From NCBI GenBank assembly GCA_905215475.1, contig CAJMPW010000005.1:1-64000 (forward strand): DNA of 64,000 bases, in the 5' to 3' direction. Below the pieces are notes generated by a model. The model did no database searches. It was given only the letters and a program-made list of their open reading frames with translations, and was not told where the DNA came from. Position numbers and translations under genes: made by a program. The stretch is from CAG-103 sp905215475. Lineage in GTDB: Bacteria; Bacillota; Clostridia; Oscillospirales; Oscillospiraceae. The number at the start of each line of letters is the position of its first letter. The stretch's first letter is position 1. Positions 61,303-64,000 of the stretch are shown here, piece by piece.

Positions 61303-62565
61303 ATGTACAGACCATTGGCCGATGATATCCGGCCGACCACGCTCGACGATGTGGTCGGGCAAAAGCATATACTTGGTCCGAACGGAATGCTCCGGCGCAT
61401 CGTTGCGTCCGGGGAGATTCCGAATATGGTGTTTTACGGTCCGTCCGGAACCGGAAAGACCACGGTCGCGAGCATCATTGCAGCCAGCACGAACCGTACC
61501 CTGCGCCGCCTGAACGCCACGACCGCGAGCATTTCGGACATCCGCGATATCATCGCCGAGCTCGACACCATGCTCACGCCCGGCGGCGTGCTGCTCTACC
61601 TCGATGAGATCCAGTATTTCAACAAAAAGCAGCAGCAGTCGCTGCTCGAATTCATGGAGGACGGCCGCATCACGGTCATCGCCTCCACGACGGAAAACCC
61701 GTATTTCTATGTCTACAACGCGGTGCTCAGCCGCAGCACGGTGTTCGAGTTCAAGCAAGTGCCGGCTGCCGAGGTGGAAAAGGCAGTGCTGCGCGCAGTG
61801 TCCATTCTCTGTGCGCGTGAGAACGTCACGGCGGACATTGAGCCGGGTACGGCGGGGTATATCGCCTCTGTCTGCGGCGGCGATGTGCGCAAGGCGCTCA
61901 ACACGGTCGAGCTGCTCTTTTCCGCAGCGCCGCGTGACGGTGCGTCCGTTCGCCTCCTGCGCGCGGATGCCGAGAATATCACGCAGCGCAGCGCCATGCA
62001 CTACGACCGCGCGGGTGACGATCACTTTGACGTTGTGTCCGCGCTTATGAAGTCGCTGCGCGGCTCTGACCCGGACGCGGCGCTGCATTATCTCGCGCGC
62101 CTGCTCGAGGCCGGGGATCTGATCGGCGCTTGCCGGCGCATTCTCTGCTCTGCGAGCGAGGACATCGGCCTTGCCTATCCGCAGGCCGCCACGATCGTCA
62201 AGTCCTGCGTGGACTCGGCGCTGCAGCTCGGCCTGCCGGAGGCGCGTCTGCCGCTGGCGGAGGCGGTGCTGCTGCTGGCGACCGCGCCGAAGTCCAACTC
62301 TGTCGTCATGTCCATCGACGCCGCGATCGCGGACGTGCGGGCAGGGAAGGCAGGGCCGATCCCGCGTGAGCTGCAGAATGTCCACGCCGACGGAACGGGC
62401 TTTGAGCGCGAGCAGGGCTACAAATATCCGCACAGCTACCCGGGGCACTGGGTGCAGCAGCAGTATCTGCCCGATGAGCTCAAGGGAAAACACTATTACG
62501 AGTACGGCGACAACAAGACCGAGCAGGCCGCGCGCGCCTACTGGCAGCGCATCAAGGGGGAGTGA
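61303..62565 (+). CDS. rarA: Replication-associated recombination protein RarA (MgsA)
   Basis: A 420-residue AAA+ ATPase: PLADDIRPTTLDDVVGQKHIL start, Walker A YGPSGTGKTT, Walker B LLYLDEIQYF, sensor TTENPYF and a C-terminal tetramerisation part with SEDIGLAYPQA, LPLAEAVLLLATAPKSN and YKYPHSYPGHWVQQQYLPD. It acts at stalled replication forks. AGGAGG lies ahead of ATG 61303; the frame is open further upstream but has no start signal there. Confidence 0.95.
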   Translation: MYRPLADDIRPTTLDDVVGQKHILGPNGMLRRIVASGEIPNMVFYGPSGTGKTTVASIIAASTNRTLRRLNATTASISDIRDIIAELDTMLTPGGVLLYLDEIQYFNKKQQQSLLEFMEDGRITVIASTTENPYFYVYNAVLSRSTVFEFKQVPAAEVEKAVLRAVSILCARENVTADIEPGTAGYIASVCGGDVRKALNTVELLFSAAPRDGASVRLLRADAENITQRSAMHYDRAGDDHFDVVSALMKSLRGSDPDAALHYLARLLEAGDLIGACRRILCSASEDIGLAYPQAATIVKSCVDSALQLGLPEARLPLAEAVLLLATAPKSNSVVMSIDAAIADVRAGKAGPIPRELQNVHADGTGFEREQGYKYPHSYPGHWVQQQYLPDELKGKHYYEYGDNKTEQAARAYWQRIKGE

Positions 62566-62568
62566 GCG

Positions 62569-62754
62569 ATGGACATTCGAGTCGGTGACATTCTGACGAT
62601 GAAAAAGCAGCACCCCTGCGGCGAAAAGCGCTGGGAGGTGCTGCGCATCGGCGCGGACTTTAAGCTCCGTTGTCTGGGCTGCGGGCGCGAGGTCATGGGT
62701 CCGCGCGTAAAGTTTGAAAAAATGATCCGGCAGGTCGACCGGAGCGATGCATAA
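62569..62754 (+). CDS. DUF951 small protein
   Basis: A 61-residue protein with the DUF951 signature: VGDILTMKKQHPCGEKRWEVLRIGADFKLRC then GCGREVMGPRVKFEK. Three conserved Cys suggest metal binding; it may be an OB-fold nucleic-acid binder. It follows rarA by 3 nt with GGGGGAGTGAG as ribosome binding site, and is followed by a strong hairpin. Confidence 0.88.
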   Translation: MDIRVGDILTMKKQHPCGEKRWEVLRIGADFKLRCLGCGREVMGPRVKFEKMIRQVDRSDA

Positions 62755-62757
62755 CGC

Positions 62758-62800
62758 AAGATCCCGGAGCGTGTTTCCACCACGCTCCGGGATCTTATCT
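62758..62800. terminator. Bidirectional terminator between DUF951 and the DegV gene
   Basis: AAGATCCCGGAGCGTG (62758-62773) pairs perfectly over 16 bp with CACGCTCCGGGATCTT (62781-62796), lying between convergent genes; T-rich sequence follows on the plus strand (ATCTTATCT). Confidence 0.85.
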
Positions 62801-62807
62801 TATCTGA

Positions 62808-63668
62808 TTATCTGTGCACGCCGTAGAAGAACAGCGCCACCGTGCCGGGGCCGACATGGCAGCCCGTGACAGGCTCGTAGCACACGTTCAGGCAGTCGCC
62901 AGTGAAGCCGCGCTTGCGCAGCGCGTCGAGCAGAAATTGCGCACACTCGGCGTCATCCGCGTGCGCGATGCCGATCTCTTCCGTCTTGTCCGCGACCAGC
63001 TTTTCATAGAAGTCGGCAAGGGAGGTGAGGGAGTGCTTGCGCCCGCGCGTCTTGCCGCACAGGACGATCTTGCCTTCCTCGTCGCCGCGCAGCAGGGGCT
63101 TGATCTTCAGCACCGTGCCGACGATGGCTGCGGCCTTGCTCACACGGCCGCCGCGCTCAAGATAGGCGAGGTCGTCGACCGTGAAATACTGGCACATCAC
63201 ATGACGGCGCTGCGAGATCTTCTCCACGATCTCGTCAAAGGACGCGCCGCTTTCGAGCATACGCGCAGCCTCGACCACGAGCAGCCCCTCACCGAGGGAG
63301 GCGGCATACGTGTCGATGGAGGTGACCTTCCGCTCCGGGAACTCTTCCTTGAGCTCCTCAACTGCGAGCGCTGCGGCGTGTGCCGTGCCGCTGATTCCGC
63401 CGGACATACCGATGTAGATCACATCGTCGCCGGCCGCGAGCACCTCGCGCAGCGGCTCAAGAAAGCCGGCGAGATTGATCATGGCGGTCGTGACGGGCGT
63501 GCCGCTGCGCATCGCGTCATAGTAGGCTTTGCCGTCAAAGTCCACGGTCGGGTCCTGATGCGCCTCGACACCGTCGATCAGGTAGGTCAGCGGGATTACG
63601 CGCAGCGCATATTTCTGAATGTACGAGGCCGGCAGATTGGCCGACGTATCGGTAAAGATCTGGATCAT
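62808..63668 (-). CDS. DegV family fatty-acid-binding protein
   Basis: A 286-residue DegV protein: IQIFTDTSANLPASYIQKYALRVIPL start, fatty-acid carboxylate contacts in SGTPVTTAMIN and YIGMSGGISGTAHAA, and DTYAASLGEGLLVVEAARM. Members (FakB) bind a fatty acid for phosphorylation by FakA. No fakA is adjacent. GGAG precedes the ATG on the minus strand. The upstream 280 nt hold an ordered repeat array that may control it. Confidence 0.92.
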   Translation of the reverse strand: MIQIFTDTSANLPASYIQKYALRVIPLTYLIDGVEAHQDPTVDFDGKAYYDAMRSGTPVTTAMINLAGFLEPLREVLAAGDDVIYIGMSGGISGTAHAAALAVEELKEEFPERKVTSIDTYAASLGEGLLVVEAARMLESGASFDEIVEKISQRRHVMCQYFTVDDLAYLERGGRVSKAAAIVGTVLKIKPLLRGDEEGKIVLCGKTRGRKHSLTSLADFYEKLVADKTEEIGIAHADDAECAQFLLDALRKRGFTGDCLNVCYEPVTGCHVGPGTVALFFYGVHR

Positions 63669-63718
63669 AGGGGGTGCTCCTTTGTTTGCTCAAAGTGCTG
63701 CACAGTGTGCGCTCTTTA

Positions 63719-63747
63719 TCCATACACCCTTGGGTGTGTAAATTCAA
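63719..63747 (-). promoter_or_regulatory. Possible DegV promoter with internal palindrome
   Basis: Reading the minus strand: TTGAAT (63747-63742), 17-nt spacer, TATGGA (63724-63719), a weak -10. The spacer contains the palindrome ACACCC-TT-GGGTGT (63724-63737), a good candidate operator. Confidence 0.35.
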
Positions 63748-63748
63748 C

Positions 63749-63835
63749 CTACTGTCATTTTTTCCTGTCTACGTTCCATTTTTTCAGCCTCTACGCAAAA
63801 ATATGCGTCTCTACTGCTGTGTAGAGTCACTCTAC
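63749..63835 (-). repeat. Five-copy CTAC/GTAG array at two-helical-turn spacing
   Basis: CTAC occurs at 63749, 63769, 63791, 63811 and 63832, spacings 20, 22, 20 and 21 bp. On the minus strand the four distal units read GTAGA(G/C) and two share GAAAAAATG. The outermost unit forms a palindrome GTAGAG-TCA-CTCTAC (63821-63835). The array lies just upstream of the putative DegV -35. Confidence 0.6.
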
Positions 63836-63891
63836 CGCCAGAAATAGACGAAAACAGGAAAAAATTCGGGCGCGGCTGTCTGGAAATGGGT

Positions 63892-63925
63892 AAAAAGTTC
63901 CGCAGCTTAGATGAAGCTGCGGAAC
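63892..63925 (-). terminator. Intrinsic terminator of the minus-strand gene at the right edge
   Basis: GTTCCGCAGCTT (63897-63908) pairs with AAGCTGCGGAAC (63914-63925); on the minus strand it is followed by TTTTT (63896-63892). Confidence 0.9.
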
Positions 63926-63954
63926 CTGAAAATGCAATATATCTGCTCGAAAAC

Positions 63955-64000
63955 TTACTTCACGAGCTTGGCGACTTCCTCAGCGAGGTCATCCTGACGC
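63955..64000 (-). CDS. 3' end of an unidentified minus-strand gene
   Basis: The last codons read RQDDLAEEVAKLVK followed by TAA (63957-63955), 30 nt before a strong terminator. A terminator and a clean stop make a real C-terminus very likely. Fifteen codons are too few to name the protein. Confidence 0.6.
   Translation of the reverse strand, partial: RQDDLAEEVAKLVK

Noticed and set aside
61189..62613. Upstream extension of nth by about 475 codons, antisense to rarA
   Set aside because: The nth family start, length of 212 residues and ribosome binding site at 61188 are all normal; the extension is shadow of rarA.

Overview
The window is a gene-dense, GC-rich (roughly 60 percent by eye) chromosome segment. 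It most likely comes from an endospore-lineage Clostridia of the Oscillospiraceae/Ruminococcaceae type. The evidence is gene content and order: an IspH-S1 fusion; tig-clpP-clpX-lon-engB; scpA-scpB-DUF2953-ytfJ-dacF-rluB; yicC-remA-gmk-rpoZ-priA-def-fmt-rsmB-rlmN-prpC-prkC-rsgA; and sporulation-type genes (SpoIVFA/SpoIVFB-like pair, YtfJ, DacF, a SipL-like DUF3794-LysM protein). GTG and TTG starts and strong GGAGG ribosome binding sites are common. I saw no rRNA, tRNA, CRISPR array, insertion sequence or phage.

Layout. 1-692: 3' end of a BspA-type leucine-rich-repeat surface protein, then about 410 nt of non-coding DNA holding hairpins and a good vegetative promoter. 1103-9612: a mosaic extracellular polysaccharide locus (glycosyltransferase, acetyltransferase, Wzx flippase, capE-capF-capG for a UDP-L-FucNAc-type sugar, then the cpsB-cpsC-cpsD phosphotyrosine module at the 3' end). 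9648-12577: an accessory stretch with a small two-helix membrane protein, a macrodomain-HTH fusion, a structured leader, a VWA protein and an SDR. 12651-16574: an M23/M50 pair resembling SpoIVFA/SpoIVFB plus a B12-type radical SAM protein and its DUF2344 partner. 16713-21110: rplS, lepB, rbgA, rnhB, yraN, thrC. 21151-22112: a minus-strand DUF1540 gene and a divergent phosphoesterase. 22226-28577: trigger factor and ATP-dependent proteases. 28678-33689: M50 protease, condensin ScpAB, sporulation and wall genes, rluB. 33821-41472: RpiR regulator, flavoprotein, cmk, ispH-S1, ispD, ispF, DUF3343 and a class V aminotransferase. 41563-55742: c-di-AMP cyclase and its regulator, then a long nucleotide/translation/signalling run. 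55807-58345: a 51-residue membrane peptide, the SipL-like protein and YebC. 58594-64000: small zinc-ribbon protein, amidase, trmO/nth (minus), rarA, DUF951, DegV (minus) and the 3' end of an unidentified minus-strand gene.

How it fits together. Most of the window is housekeeping: protein quality control, translation, isoprenoid precursors, nucleotide kinases, chromosome segregation and cell-envelope signalling. The accessory parts are the capsule locus and the macrodomain-VWA module. The most interesting regulatory observations are an internal promoter-like element and a perfect Shine-Dalgarno inside the ispH-S1 fusion, which could make free ribosomal S1; a regular five-copy GTAG/CTAC array at 20-22 bp spacing upstream of the DegV gene; a two-hairpin/terminator leader between the macrodomain and VWA genes; and four start sites whose ribosome binding site lies in a long inverted repeat, three of them overlapping sporulation-sigma-like promoter motifs. 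All functional statements come from reading protein motifs and gene order; no database search was run.
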